Shown here piece after piece: positions 1 through 13,600 of a stretch of DNA of 64,000 nt. This DNA is from Epichloe hybrida (Eukaryota; Ascomycota; Sordariomycetes; Hypocreales; Clavicipitaceae). The stretch lies in the NCBI GenBank assembly GCA_019022495.1, contig JAFEKR010000004.1, positions 744,001 through 808,000 of the forward strand, written 5' to 3'. Every line of letters begins with the position of its first letter. Within the stretch, counting starts at the first letter, position 1. The notes under the pieces were generated by a model that was not told the origin of the DNA, searched no databases, and saw only the letters and a list, made by a program, of their open reading frames with translations. The translations under genes were made by a program, and so were the position numbers.

Positions 1-3000
1 AGGTTAAGATTAGCAAATTATTAGTGTTCTAGGTTAAGATATAGCTATTAAAGATAAGGGGGTTCTTAGTGGTTAATCATTACTTTTCTTTAGCTATAAA
101 ATTAGCTTTCTAGAGCTCTTTCTCTTCTTTTTAGAAGAAGTTATCGTTACTTAGGCCTAATGTATTATCAGTTTGTATTCCAATAATGCTAAAGAGGTTC
201 TTATCATTTAGAGCTATAATTAATAAGTAAGGATTATAGGTTAAAGTTATTATATTAAGGTTATCCCTATGGTAACGGAAGTACGTTACCTACTAGTAGG
301 TTCTAGCCTTTATAATCCTATAAAGAGGTCTAATTAATTTAATTACAGTCCCTTCTAGAAAGAGATATGTAATTTGCTTTAGCAATTTCATAAGAATTGG
401 CCTTATTAGCACCGTGTGCAATTAAGTGTAGGCTTGTGTAATATCGCGAATCCAAAGGTAAATACCTTTTCTTCTTAATAACGGAGTGATAGCTATGATT
501 AGTCGTTAGCTCGCACGTTATATTATTAGCGATTACATTAGGATAAATTCCTTTCCTTTATTATTATAGCCTTATATAATAAGACAAGATTTCTTGTATA
601 GCAAGTCCATTCCTTTGCCTTTAATTTCTCTAACTATACGAGAATCAAAGATTCTATGACCTCCGTGCTTCGCTAGGTTAAACTTAACAAATTTAAACAT
701 ATTACGAGCTTGCAAAGCGTTAATCTTAGCTTAATTAGACTACTTAAAGGGTTTTCCTAGGGTTATAATCCTTCCTTCTTAGCAGAGCTAAAGGGTAAGG
801 TTTTAATTAGCCTCTTCCTTTGCTATAAGGAATGCTATACTTAGTATCCCTCTAGTTATAACCTCTTAAATAAAGGCCTCCTCTTAATCTTTATTTATAA
901 GTACGTAGAGTTAAACTAGGCTAATATTCTTCTTAGGGCTATAAGGTCTTCTTTTCCTTGCTTTTATTCCTTTAGGGCGTGGTAATAAGTCTTTAACTTA
1001 ATGGCTTCCCCTTAGGGCCTTTTAGGCTTTATAAGCCTCTTTATTAAATTCTCCTACACTTATAAATTACACTATAAGGGCCTTTCTTAGTCTCCCTTGC
1101 TTTCTCTTAGCTAGTGCCTATAGCTCTTTGCTATCTTCTATTAGAGGATCTCTTTTATTAGTAGTAGTTAGTTATGCAGCTCCTTCTTCCTTTACATTAC
1201 TTAGCTATTACTCTAGCAGATTATAGGGCTTTATCTCCTACTATTCTAGCCTCTCTATAATACACAGGTCTTTATAGTAGGGCTTTATTACTATAGAGCG
1301 GAACTTTACTAGGCCACAGGGTATGTTAATAGTATAGGTCTCTCTATTAGTAGTAAGTAGCTTATAAGGGCTATACTAGCTACCCTTCTCTCTTCACACA
1401 CATATATTAGCCTATAGGGGCAGCTAATATATAGGCGCTATATTAGGGCTGTTCTAGGCTCTAAGGGTATTATGGATTTACTATAAAGCTAGAAGACATC
1501 AGACTTCATTAGTTACCTTACGAATTACTTCCGTATATTAAATAATAAAGACACTTAGCAGTAACTTATCTATTATCCGCAGGTAGCCTTTAAAGACTAG
1601 CATAGTTAGGATAATACTATTTAGGCTTATAGAGTTATTAATTACCTTAATAGCTATTTAGAGACATTACTCTAGCGCGAGCTCTATTCTAATTAAGTCT
1701 GTGATAATATTATAGGCTTAGCGTAAAGGTCTATAGTATCTCTTAACCTTTCTAATGCTATTATAGGCTTTAATTAGTATCTCACTAGTTTTAATTAATA
1801 TTAATTAAGCATAATATCTGAATTTAGCGGAAGCAAAGTTATTGCTAGCATTGTGGATAATCTAATCTAGAGGTCTAAGATAAGTATTAATCTAATATTC
1901 GCGGATTACATCCTAGATATCTTAAGCCTTCTGCTTCTTTAGATTAAGAAATTAGGCTACTTAGAACGAGGTTACTAAATCAACGATGTGAAGCACTAGT
2001 TAGCCATCGATTTGCATGATATTAATGATAATCTCGTAGTTGAATTCGTGGTTATCTTTGATTATGAACTTAAATTAACTAGGGGCCTTTCTATATATTT
2101 AGTAATAGTAGCAGACTTTAGTTAATTCCTTAATTACCTAGCGTTTAACTTTATGACTGGCTTAGTAAAGGATCTTTATAAGCTATTAAATAGAAAGGTA
2201 ACTAAGTTAATGATGCAATTAACAGATATCTCCTTCTAAAAGGTGGAAGGCAACTGTTTCCTTCGCTTCTAGTAACTACTAAGGATGTCCCTATTATCAC
2301 ATAATAGGTATAGTCTTATTACCTTAGATAAGTATATTAGCAAGGTTATTAATCTTAACTTATATTTCATCTATATTAGTAATTAAGAAGAGGAAGGGGG
2401 TAGCTATGTTAAGGATGTAGAATTCAAGCTCTCTAAGTTCTATAGGCATATAAAGGATTCCTCTTATAACTGCTAATCTAGCGCCAAATATAATAATTTA
2501 GGGTTCGCAGGGGGTCACCTTTAATAAAGGTATTAATCTTAATAAAGCCTTTACTTATGCCTCTCCTATAGTTAACTTTCCTACAGCGCTAGTGTTAGGT
2601 ATAATCCCTCTAAAGACCTCTTCAGAATAGTGTTTTTTAGAGATATAGTAAATTAAGCCTTTATTACACTCTTATAGCTTATAAAGCTCCTACCTAAGGA
2701 ATACGTGTTAGAAGGCTTAATTATTTAGGGTCATAAGGACATTAACATTAGTAGTATTATAGTTAGTCTGTAATCCAGAGCAGAAGAATTATATAATGCT
2801 TAGGTATGCTATTAATAGTAGCTCCTTCATATTATTATTATTATCTTTAGCTTCCGTGCAGGCTAAAAGATATAATTCCTAATTCTAACCTAAGCCTTTA
2901 TTAGGCTTGTTATTATCCTACCCTTTATAGGAGGTAAGAAATGCCTAGAATCTCTTCTCTAAAGGGGGTGTATAATATGTTTTGCTAGCTTACTAGCAGT

Positions 3001-4700
3001 CCTTTTCCTTTTAGCATTCTTTAGTAAAGTAATTAGAGAACTAGCAGCCACTCTTACTACATATAAAGCAGCGCTTAGTGCTTAGCCTAGGGCTCTATCC
3101 GTAATAACTTCCTCCGCCACAGGGGGATAATTACTATCTATACTAATAATTAGTAAACATAGCCTCTAGAGGGTCTCCTTATTAGTACTAAAGGTATTAG
3201 GAGAACTTCTTATTTAATTTTGTAATAGTAATTACCTTACGGAGGTCTCTAGTAAGACTTTTAAAGCCTATAGAGTGTATGTATTTCACTATCTAACATT
3301 TAGGCACACTAGCTACAGCGTTTAAGGCCTGCTTATAGAGTTTAGTATTTACTATCTTAGTAAGGTATAGGCCTCTATGGATCTTCTTAAGGGTTAATAA
3401 TATAATCTTAAGGCACTTAAGCTTGCTTTTATTAGGGTTTTTCTTAATTATACTCTTTAGTGTTATACTACTTTACTTATAGTAATAGAATTACTAGTTA
3501 CTTTCTGACTTAAAGCGCTAATAGATATAAGTAATTATCTCTTTATAGGAATAGGTATTCCTAAAGAGGTAATTAAGGTAGTATTACTTAGTATTACCTA
3601 TTAATATAATAGGGAAAGCCTTCTAATAATATATTTAAGGAAGGTTAATTCTATCACACTTATTTTTAAAGAGCATAATCTTTAGCATTAAGAAGTTATA
3701 TAGCTTTTTACTATAGTAGTTGCTATCCTTATACATTTTCGTAAGCTCCGAGATCTTCTTTGTAATCTAATCTTTAGAGGGGAATTGCTATAAAGGTATA
3801 ATTTATTGTGAATAACGGTTCACTAGTTGTTCTTAATAACAATTGTCTAGATAGAGCTGTTAATATAATAGGGATTATTATAAGGGTTCTTATAAGGGTT
3901 TAAGCAATCTCTAGGGTTAGGGAAGGTTGATTTCTAGGGTAGGTTGTTAGGGCTATTAATATTAAGGTTCTAGGGGTTTGGAAGATTGTGGTCTTTCTTG
4001 TAATCTTTCCTATAACTAAAGAGGCATTAAGGTTTAATAAAGCACTTCCTTAAGCAATACTAGGATTAAATATCCTAGGCCTTGCCTAATAAGGACGCTA
4101 TAATCTTGTAAAGAATTACGTAATTCTCTGATAACATCCTTAGATGCCCTTTTAAAGGTGTCTTTAGACTAGCCTTTAAAGTCTTCTTAGAATAATTCCT
4201 ATAGGTTATTATCTCTCTAACCTTAATGCTTACTAAGGTTAATAAATCTTGCGATCTAGTTATTAAGCTTAAGCTATGTAGTAGTCTCTAGATCTAGCTT
4301 AATAGATTCTTTCTAATTGCTAAAGAAGTCATAAGTAAGCTGTTAAAGGCGTGAGGGTAACTCATGCTCTTAGGGTCTTTTAGGGGTGATAGTTAGAGCC
4401 TTACTATTACTAGTAGCCTTTGCTCTTATAGAAGGTCCAGATTCCTCTGCTATTTTTAACTATAAAAGAAACGTTACTAATTTGTTATTTTTACTACTAA
4501 TCAAGCTCCTATGTTTACCTGTTACTATTATAAGGTTTTTCTTTCGCATTTTAGGAGCGTTATTACTCTAATAAAATCAGAAGATTATAAAAACAGGAAA
4601 AACAGAAGAAAAAGCAGTAGAAGCAGTAAAAGCAGTAATAAGAACAAATCAATAGAGATAAAGAAAGTAACATAAGTTCTAAAAGTAACTAGAAAATAAT
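1..4700 (-). pseudogene. Copia-B gag-pol pseudogene (B1)
   Basis: Reverse-complement translation gives a copia polyprotein full of stops at former Gln/Trp codons. From 5' to 3' (right to left): a Gln-rich gag; a zinc knuckle at 3029-3073 of the C-X2-C-X4-C type seen in fungal copia gags; an integrase stretch at about 1450-1830 with residues resembling KAYNSI and NIITDLIRIEL; and the reverse transcriptase N-terminal half at about 580-720 (residues like FDSRIVREIKGKG). RT continues past the window edge. Gag-PR-INT-RT is the copia order. Boundaries are approximate because start and stop codons cannot be trusted. Strand and family are secure; no functional protein is possible. Confidence 0.75.
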
Positions 4701-5270
4701 AGGAAAAGTAATAAGGGAATAATAGGAATTACCACTTCCTGTTTTTTATAAAAAAGAGGGAAGGAGGTAATCTCTCTTTCTTGCTAATAAGCACGGGGCA
4801 AATAGCACTAATAATAAAGGGGGCAAAAAACAAGTAGTAAATACTTATAGGGAGAGATTAAAGGTCTACTAGATAAAGGGAATATTTATAGAGAAGTTAT
4901 AAATATATCAGCTAGCTTAGCTAAGGTTATTTAACGTCAGGTTCAAAATAAATACCTCGCGGCAATAGATTTAGTTATTTGGTTAGTTTTCTCGTGATAG
5001 ACAATAAAATCAACAATTAACAACAATATCCCGGATAGATATAACAAAGTTATATCCCTAAGCCTAAGGGTTAATAGATCAATTCCTTAGAAGCCTAACA
5101 AGCCTATAACTAGGATTCTAGTCTCTTCCTTTAGCACACTTATGTAGTTATGCCTCTCTACTATAATAACTATTATAGTATAACAAGGGGTAGTGGCAGT
5201 AGCATCTATAAAAATATCTTTTCTTATAATACCTAGCTTATCTATAGTTATAAAGTTAACCACTAATCAG

Positions 5271-5526
5271 TGTTAAATTTACTAAGGTCCTGCACAGGTA
5301 ATAAATCCCGTATAATTAAAGTTAATAATAGTTAATTAGCTAGCTAGGAAAGAGGGAGAAGAGAGGGAAAGTCTAGATGCTAGGAAAGTAGGCGAAATCT
5401 GTATGTAGGGCACAAAAGGGGGTGGCGGATTAATGCAGCCAATCATATTGCGTGCATCGCGCCGGACCCACAATTAGTCCAGTCTTTGGCCACGATTGAA
5501 CCGATGAAGATCCGAAGGAATCAACA
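5271..5526 (-). repeat. 5' LTR of Copia-B copy B1 (256 bp)
   Basis: Begins TG and ends CA. It matches in inverse orientation the LTRs at 48882-49141, 55613-55872 and 62312-62567. On the element's strand the leader next to it begins with a pyrimidine/A-rich stretch, then GTGGTTAA, the same leader start as in copies B3 and B4. It retains GCGCCGGACC-like GC-rich segments that are mutated in B3, so it has suffered little RIP. Confidence 0.85.
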
Positions 5527-6376
5527 TAAACTCTATATCTTTTAATATAATAATATTATTCTTCTATTATATATAGATAATATAATTATTATAGGAAAGA
5601 CTCTTATAATTACTATAACTATTATTAAAGAACTATAGAAATAGTATAAATTAAAGCACTTAGGAGATATTAAACTATTCCTTAGTATTAAATTTATTTA
5701 TAATTAAGCTAACTAAACAATACTTTTATATTAAAAGATTTATATATAAAGTATTATAAAGAAATTCAATATTAAGAACCTTAATATAATAAAGGTTCCT
5801 TAGCTTCTAAAGACTATAATACTAGCTAACTAGAAGGAACTTAATATAGTTTATAACCTTTTAGACTAGGTAAAGTAAACAAGAAGCTTTAACTAGCTCT
5901 TTATATCTATATAACCTAATATTATATTTATAGTTAATTAACTTTATAGTATAAATTCTACGCTAAAGCAAGTGTATATAGACCTTTAGAATTATCTTTA
6001 GTAATACCTTATAGGAGTAAATAATTTAGGAATTATTCTTAGAGGATTAACTACTATAGATATTAAATCTATACTTTAGGTAAAGGGCTATAGCAACGCT
6101 TTACTTGCTAATAATCTAGATACTAGAAGATTAACTACTAGTTATATTATAATACTAGCTAAAGGATTAATTCTTTAGTAATTAAAGAAATAAACTCTAA
6201 TTACTCTTAGCTTAATAGAAGCTAAATTTATTAACCTTATACTAACTAGACTCTTAATAATATAGATTACTAAGCTACTTAATAACTTTAGGATTAAGTA
6301 ATTATAACTATTACTTCTTTTTATAAATAGCTAGAATACTAAAGCTAATATACTTAATAAGAAGCATAAGGGATAT
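5527..6376 (+). pseudogene. Copia RT C-terminus and RNase H fragment (other family)
   Basis: Plus-strand translation, with in-frame stops read as Gln/Trp, shows the copia RT tail and RNase H. Near 5655-5690 there is a KHLGDIKLFL-like segment. Near 6075-6130 is GYSNALLANNLDTRRLTTSY, corresponding to the family's DADxAG...RRSTTGY block. Near 6185-6240 is a TLSLIEAKFI block (TLSSTEAEF in intact relatives), and near 6320-6345 an INSQNTKA block (family TDSQNAKA). The catalytic aspartates appear as Asn in places, as RIP would produce. It is bounded left by the B1 LTR and right by the A1 LTR, so both ends are truncated. It reads opposite to its neighbours and matches neither Copia-A nor Copia-B well. 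It could be a 3' part of Copia-C, which I cannot test here. Confidence 0.7.
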
Positions 6377-6661
6377 TGTTGGTTTCACAGGGTATTGAAT
6401 TCAATGTAAGAAGGTTATGAGCCCGAAGAATAGTATTATCATCGATTTATCTATTCTAGGCTACGTTGTGTGTAGAAAAGAGAAGTCAAAAGCTAGAATC
6501 TATAATAATAGAAGGAAAGGGGGCCGCGTGTTTATAGCCCTATATTTCCTAGCTAATTAATAGGCTAGGTTATAAGTTATATATAAGGCACGCGCGTGGC
6601 CTAAGCTTTTGCTAGGTAATTATAGCTATGACGCGCGATTGATATTACCTTTGTTCTAATA
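6377..6661 (-). repeat. 3' LTR of Copia-A A1 (285 bp)
   Basis: Starts TGTTGGTTTCACAGGG and ends TAATA, a RIP-type change of the family's TAACA. The first nucleotides and several GC-rich blocks match the LTRs of A2 and A3. The left half is unusually well preserved (GAGCCCGAAGAA retained), while the 3' part is mutated. Immediately right, on the element's minus strand, lies the purine-rich AAAAGAGAGAAG-type tract expected upstream of a 3' LTR. Confidence 0.85.
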
Positions 6662-9091
6662 CTAGAAGCTCTCTCTTTTAATATAATTATTAATACGCGA
6701 TATTAATTATAGAAATAAGAAAAAAAAGACAGATTAATAATTTAATTAATAAGGGATATAAGGAAAAGAACTTATAGCCTATCTTAGTATATAGTAGCTA
6801 ATAAAAAGGAAATAGCAATCTTGCTTAGTCTATAAGCCTATATAAGGATAAGTGAATCCCTTCTAAATCCTTTCTTTCCTTAAAATAATATATATCCTAC
6901 GCTATAGCGCGTATATAATATTATCCCCCTCTAATATAATACCTTCCTTCTCCTATATACTACTACTAATTTCTATAGTTTACTAGGAGGGCCTAGTAGG
7001 CTAGCGTAGCTATAGCCGCTAGGGATGTTAACTATAGGGGCGTATATCCCTTATATTAATATCTTATCCTTATAGCTACTCTCCTAGAGAATTACCTTTT
7101 CTCTTACTATATATATATTATATATAGGTAATCTATCCCTTTATCTAGATTATTATTTAGTTAGTTAAGATAAAGCTCTTAAGGGCCTTATTAGGTAATA
7201 CTTTTATAAAGGTATTAGCTAGGTTATTCTCCTTATTAATCTATTAGATCTTATAGAGTTCTTAGTGTTTATATAACTATTAAAGAGCTATAATATTAAT
7301 TATTAGGCGTTTCTCTTTTATTATACTAAGTTTAATAAGGTATTTATATAAGAAGTATGAATTTATATATATAATAACTAGGATCTTTAGGAGCTTTAGT
7401 TAGTTAGTAACTAGGTTTAGGGTTATTATAATTATATAAGCTATATTAACGCTAGCTACTATACTATAAACCTCTAAGGTAAGTATGCTTTATATAACTC
7501 TTTTACTCTTTATTAAGCTAAAGTATAAAATATTACTTTTAATTATAAATTTACTATTAGTATAGTCTTTATTAGCTAGAATAAGTATATATCCTAGTTA
7601 TAAGAATAGGTCCTAGTTATTAGTAAATAATTTATTTATAAAGGTAAAAAGCTTTGCCTTCTTAAGGTCTATTAGGATAAATATTAGGCCTCTTTCTAGG
7701 TAATTTATTTACTACTTTAGGTAGTAATTAAGGGCTTTTATATCTTCTAGGGTTAGCTCTTAGTGCTATATAGTAATAAATAGATTAAAGCAAGCCTTTA
7801 GTTAGCATATTAAGGTAATATAAGCGCCTTAGGCCCTTTGCTTAATGTATTTGCGCTTTAATTTAATTATTAGGACTAATTCTAACTTATTACTTTACCT
7901 CTTTTACTATATCTTAATAGTATTATTCTCTAGCGTAATAATGCCTTTGTTAAATATAAGGGAATTATCCTAGGTTAGGAATTACTTTAGCTTTATATTA
8001 AAGCCTATAATAACTAGTTAAGTCTCTTCCTTCTTAGAGAACTTCTTATCTAATAGGCTAAGGGTATTATTAGTTTATATTTTAATATATATAAAGTTAG
8101 GGCTTTTCTTTATAGTTATAAGCAAGTAGGGATTATATATAGAGGTTTCTATCTAGAGGTTCTCTTTATAATACTTATAATATATAACTTACTAATATAT
8201 TCTAGTCTTTATAAGTCTATAAAGAGGCTTTATAACCCTTAGAATTATATAAGGTAGGTAAAGGTACTATATTTAAATTAGTAAGTGCGCTAGGATTAGC
8301 TACTCTAGTAATATATAGGCTTATATATATGCCTAATAGATATTATATAGCTAGATAAGGAATTTCCTTAATCTTGCTAATAAGGCTATTATAAGAATAA
8401 GGCATTAGCTTGCTTATTAAATCATTAAGGCCTATGTAAGGATAGCCTATTTCCCTTTATTCTTATATTCTTAGATTATAAGGTATAACTTTTTATAAGG
8501 TTTTATTATCTTACCTTTAATCTTATTAATAATTTAGGAATTAAAGATTTAAATCCTACTATCTCTTTATTAAATATAATAAATTTAAATATACCTTACT
8601 TAATTAGGGTATTAATCTCCGCTTTTATTAATAGTTTAAAAGGTTTACCTAGGGTTTTAATAATTCCTTCCTTATATAGCTTAATTATAAGGGCTAAGTT
8701 ACTATACTCCTTTACTAATAGGAAGGTATTAGTCTCTTAAGGTATTATAGGAGGGTTCTTTTAGGGCTTTCTATACTTATACTTTAGTAGTATTACTAGT
8801 ATTATATTCTTATCTTAGGCCTTTTACCTTTTCTTCTTTTTTTTTTCTCTAAGCTTTATTACTTTCTTTATACTAGGATTATTATAGTAAGGCTTAATAG
8901 AGGTTAACCTAAAGGTTTTTAGGCCTCTAGGTATGTTAAGTATATAGCTCTCTCTAGTTATTACTAGGAGCTTATATAGGGTTACCTATCCCTTACCTTC
9001 TTACTAGACTTAGACCTTTAATCTAAGTAGTAAACTAAGAGTCTTTAAGGTATTTAGGCTATTATATTTAGTAAGGGCCTTATTAACTTTC

Positions 9092-9358
9092 TGTTAGGAG
9101 CACGGAGGCTAGAGAGCTAGGGATAGGATAGTCACATAATAGAGCCCTTAGATAAGCCTTAGGTTATGCGAATAACTAAGTAGCTACTAGTTAGCTATGT
9201 GTATATAGTAGGGTATTTAGATAAGGACTACCTATAAGATATATAAGAGGTTAGAGTTTAAGACCTTTATATACCTACCCTGAAGTAATAGCTCTCTAGC
9301 TATAACTAAGAACCTTAGCCTTTACTTTATTTATATCTCCTTAAATATAGTTATAATA
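9092..9358 (+). repeat. 5' LTR of Gypsy-1 (267 bp)
   Basis: Starts TGTTAGGAGCACGGAGGC and ends at the mutated terminus ATAATA. It aligns over its full length with 16649-16915 and differs by transitions only, as far as I can see by eye. The candidate primer-binding site directly follows, beginning AGTTAAACTC; I could not assign the primer tRNA. Confidence 0.9.
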
Positions 9359-9699
9359 AGTTAAACTCTTAAACCCTTTAGGGAAAATAAACTATTAGCT
9401 AGATTTAAATATAAAGAAGCTATAGAATATTTACTTAAAATATACCTATATTACCTAGTAAGGAAGCCCTAACTTTATAGTGCCTAGGTAGTAACTAAAA
9501 TACCTTAACTATAGAATATAAGAGGGTATAATAGATACTACCTAATTAATATAGTAACGCTAAATTAGGTAATAATAATAATCTAAATAAGCTATAGAGG
9601 TAATATAATATTATATAAGCTAAGCTATAATATACCTATATAAGAAAAGAGATTTTAAATATAAAAGTATAGCTTAAGGAAATAGAAGTAAACCTATAA

Positions 9700-10640
9700 T
9701 TAGCTAGATTAAGTAAAGGGCTTATAATTCCCTCTTAGATAAATATACTAATAAATCCCTTATTCCTAGATTTCCTACCTAATACTAAGTTTATAGTAAG
9801 CGTATACCCTTAAAGCTTTATTAAGATATAGTATAAGGTACTTATATATAAAGGTAATACTTATAAGAATTTATAGGTATACCTAGTAAACTTAAATATC
9901 CTATTTAAGCTAGACTTAAAAACCTTTTAGGATAATAAAACTAAGGTAGTGTATACTAGTAGCTACTTAGCTAATAATATAAAGTAATAGTAAATATATT
10001 ATATAATAGTAAATAGGTTAGTTAACTACTTAGCTTATACCTAGGATAGATTTATATCCTAGCTAAACACTAAAGTAATAGATAAAAATATATAGTGCTT
10101 AGAAGCTACTAGGATATTACTAAATCTTAGGTAAAAAAGTAATTAGTCTTTTTAATTATTCTTAAGACTTTAAATAAAGGTAAAAGCTAAATTACCTAAC
10201 TAAATTCCTATGTATTTAAGGATAGTGATTTTCCTAAATAGCTTAAATAATACTATAAGGAAGTATATAGTTAGCTAAGAGTTTCTAATATCTTAAAGCT
10301 ACCTATAAGGCTAAGGTAAAAAGGCTAAAGTAGTAATAATATCTATATTAAATAATTATAATAGAAGCTATAATAATAGAGAAGGTAGTAAAAAGAGATA
10401 ATGCTTTACCTCCCCTATAGAGAACTTATAGTAAAACTTATAGTAACTAAGTATAGGTTAAAAACCTTTTAAGTGCTATAAATATAGTAGCCCTAGATAT
10501 AGTGTAAATAGATGTAATATAGTAAACTACTTAATTTATAAAAGTAATAGATATATTACTAAGAAGTATAAAGATAGTAGTAATAAAACCTTAGACTTAA
10601 ATAAGATTTTAATTAATTTAGCTTAGGCCTAGGATAATAG
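9700..10640 (+). pseudogene. Gypsy-1 gag pseudogene with mutated zinc knuckle
   Basis: Plus-strand translation read through Gln/Trp stops gives a gag whose C-terminal end holds a CCHC zinc knuckle at 10474-10515. The spacing C-X2-C-X4-H-X4-C is intact, but the second Cys and the His have both become Tyr (KCYKYSSPRYSVNRC). Both changes are those RIP produces. The start is not determinable. The protein would form the particle and bind RNA; this copy cannot. It is followed by the protease of pol without a visible boundary. Confidence 0.65.
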
Positions 10641-10689
10641 TCTTACTATAGAAAAACCTATAGATAAGAGAATAAAAATATAGGTATCC

Positions 10690-13600
10690 TTATAGTAAGA
10701 TAACTACTAGTTAGTAGTACTAGCGCTATTTAATATAGGCGCGGAGTATTTAATAATTTACCTTAAATTATTATTAAAATAGGATTAGAAGAATATAAAG
10801 AAAGTAAAGGTAATACTAGAAAGTGTAAGTAAGGATAAGATTTTATACTAAGGAATCTTATATAAACTTATTAAGGTAAAAGATAGTATAGGCTATATAA
10901 AGGTTTACTAAGTTAGTTACTATATTACTAATATAAGGGAGGGTATGCTCCTAGGGATAGACTAGACCCTAGAGTATAAACCTATAGTAATAGACTAGAA
11001 GTAAGGTTTCTAGAGGTTTCTAATAACTAAGGATTATATTACTTTTACTATAGGTAAGTAATAACTATATAAGGTAGTAAAGTAGTCTTTTATTATACTA
11101 TTACTAGTATTACTAAAGATTAAGGTAATTAACCTAGAGGTAAAAGAAAGGGATACTAATAAAAAATTATTAATAAATAATATAGTAAGTAATAACTTAA
11201 GTTATAGTGTAGTTATAGTAATAGTAGTAGAATATACTTATATATTAAGGAAGAGAAAACTAAGAAGTATAATAGCGCTCTAGGTAGTGTATTATAAAGA
11301 GTTAGTAGTATTTATATAAGAGATAGATAGTAATATACCCTTATAGTAAATTCTAGAAGAGTATATAGAATTTATAGATATATTTTTAAAGAAGCTAGCT
11401 AGTAAGCTCCTAGAATTAGGTAGTTATACTTATGTAATTAAATTAGAAGAGAGGAAATAACTACCCTAGGGACTTATATATAACCTAGCTAAAAAAGAGC
11501 TAGAGGTGCTTAGGGAGTACCTAGTAAGTGTGTAGGAAAAAGGGTAGATTAGAAGATTAATAAGCCTAGCTAGAGCCCTAATTTTATTTATTCTAAAGAA
11601 AACAAGGAAATTAAGGCTTTATGTGGATTATAAGGGCCTTAATAGGATTACTATTAAAAATAAGGCCCCTTTACTACTAATCTTTAAAATCCTTAATTAA
11701 TTAGTAAGCGTAAAGGTTTTTATATTACTAAATCTTTAAGAGACATACTACTAGCTATATATTCGCGAGGGTAATAAGTGAAAGATAGTATTCTATTACT
11801 ACTATAGCTACTTTAAATATCTAGTAATGCTATTTAGGTTAGTTAATACGCTAGCCACTTTTTAGGAATATATTAATAATGCTCTTAAGGGGCTTGTAAA
11901 TAAATTCTATATTGTTTACCTTAATAATATCCTAATATATAATAATAACCCTATAAGACATATAGAGCATATTAAGAGGGTATTAAAGTGACTTTAGGAC
12001 GTGGACCTTTATGTTAACCTTAAAAAGTACTAATTTTCTATTATATAAGCGAAATTCCTAGGTTTTATTATATTTAAAAAGGGCATTAAGATAGAACTAT
12101 TATGGGTTAAAGCTATTATAACCTAGCTAATACCCTATAGTGTGTTTAATATTTAATTATTCCTTAGGTTTATAGGGTTTTACTAATACTTTATAAAATA
12201 GTATAGTAAGGTAGTAGTCTTACTAATAAACTATCTAAAAGGTATTTAGCTAGTAAAGTTTAAGCTAGAGCCTAGTAAGCTTATAGTGTTTAGAGAACTC
12301 TAGAAGAAGTTCTAGGAGGTATTAATCTTAGTGTACTTTAACTTACTTTATTTGCTAAGAGTAGAGATAAATATATTTAGTTATATAATTAGAGCTATAC
12401 TTATAATATTAGTGCTAGGTAGCTAGTACCTAGTAGTGTATTTTTTAAGGAAGTTAACTAATATTAAACTTTATTACTTAACCCTAGATACTAAGTTATT
12501 AGTAATCTAAGAGGTGTTTTAAGCCTAGAGACATTACCTTATGTATTTAACTTATTAAATTATAGTTATTATAAACTATTTAAATTATAAGTATCTAGCT
12601 ATAAAGCTAAAGCTAACTAGTAGGTAAGTAATAGCATTAGATAAGCTTTATCTATTTAATTTTAGGATTAAATATTAGGTAAGTAAGTTAAATCCTACTA
12701 ATACCTTATTAAGAAAAGTAAATTATATTAGCAAGAAGCATAGGGTAAAGGCTATATTCTTATAGCTACCTAGCTTCTTATCTAAGTTTTTAAATACTAA
12801 GTAGTAGGGACACTATATAAGTAATAGTATAGTTATAGGTCCTAAGATTATATTACTTAGTGTAGCTAATAGTTTATTATAAGAATACTATAAGGGCTAT
12901 ACTAGCCTCTAGGGTTTTAAGAAGATATAACTTAATTATATTATTAAGGAACCTAATAGTCCTATAAAGCCTATAAGTAGTATACTAACTAGGTTTGCTA
13001 ATTATAAGTAGTAAGGTTATACCTTATTTATATTTATTAATATTTTTGTAAGTCTAGTGAGCCTATAGGTTAGGAGTCTAGCTAGGTTAGTAGTAAGTAA
13101 GTAGTATAGGCACCCCCTTAAAATACTACTTAGCTATAATTTATTTATAAGTCTAAAAGTATACTATAAGCTAGCTACTTATAGTAGTATTATAGTAAGA
13201 ATATAAGTAGTCTAGTAAACCTTTTCTAAGTTTGCATATAATACGTATCCTATGTATATAAAATTAGAGACTTTAATTTAAGTTATATTATTTTAAGCAT
13301 AGTAAGGTAATAACTTTACTATAGGTTATAGAAAGCTACTTAAGAGTAGTAACCTTAAAGCATTATAAATATAGTTTGTTAGGCCCTCTAAGCTATTAAT
13401 ATTTTAAAATAGAGTTTTTATTTTAGTAGGTATAAGAAAGGAAATTTTACTACTTACTTATAATAACCTAGTAGTAAGCTACTAGGGAGTTAGTAAGACC
13501 CTTTATTAGATTATAAGTTAGTATTACTAGCTAATAATAAAGAAAGATACTAAGTTATATATATAAACTTATATAAACTATTAGACTTTAAAGCTAAGGT

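Larger units (their letters stand above)
1..5526 (-). mobile_element. Copia-B copy B1, LTR retrotransposon, 3' end outside window
   Basis: Ty1/copia element read on the minus strand. Its 5' LTR lies at 5271-5526 and the element runs left off the window. The first bases of the window match 31917 onward of copy B2, and the whole unit matches the complete plus-strand copy B3 (48882-55872) in reverse complement. Unlike B2 it is not interrupted, so it shows the continuous gag-PR-INT-RT order. The LTR and the gag region keep many CpA and CpG sites, so this copy is less mutated than B3. The right flank begins TAAAC at 5527; the partner duplication is outside the window. Confidence 0.85.

Noticed and set aside
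4386..4571. 61-codon plus-strand open frame, mirrored at 63267-63449 (minus) in the other Copia-B copy
   Set aside because: Both are antisense to Copia-B gag/leader. Similarity between them only reflects two copies of one element, and openness comes from low stop density on that strand.
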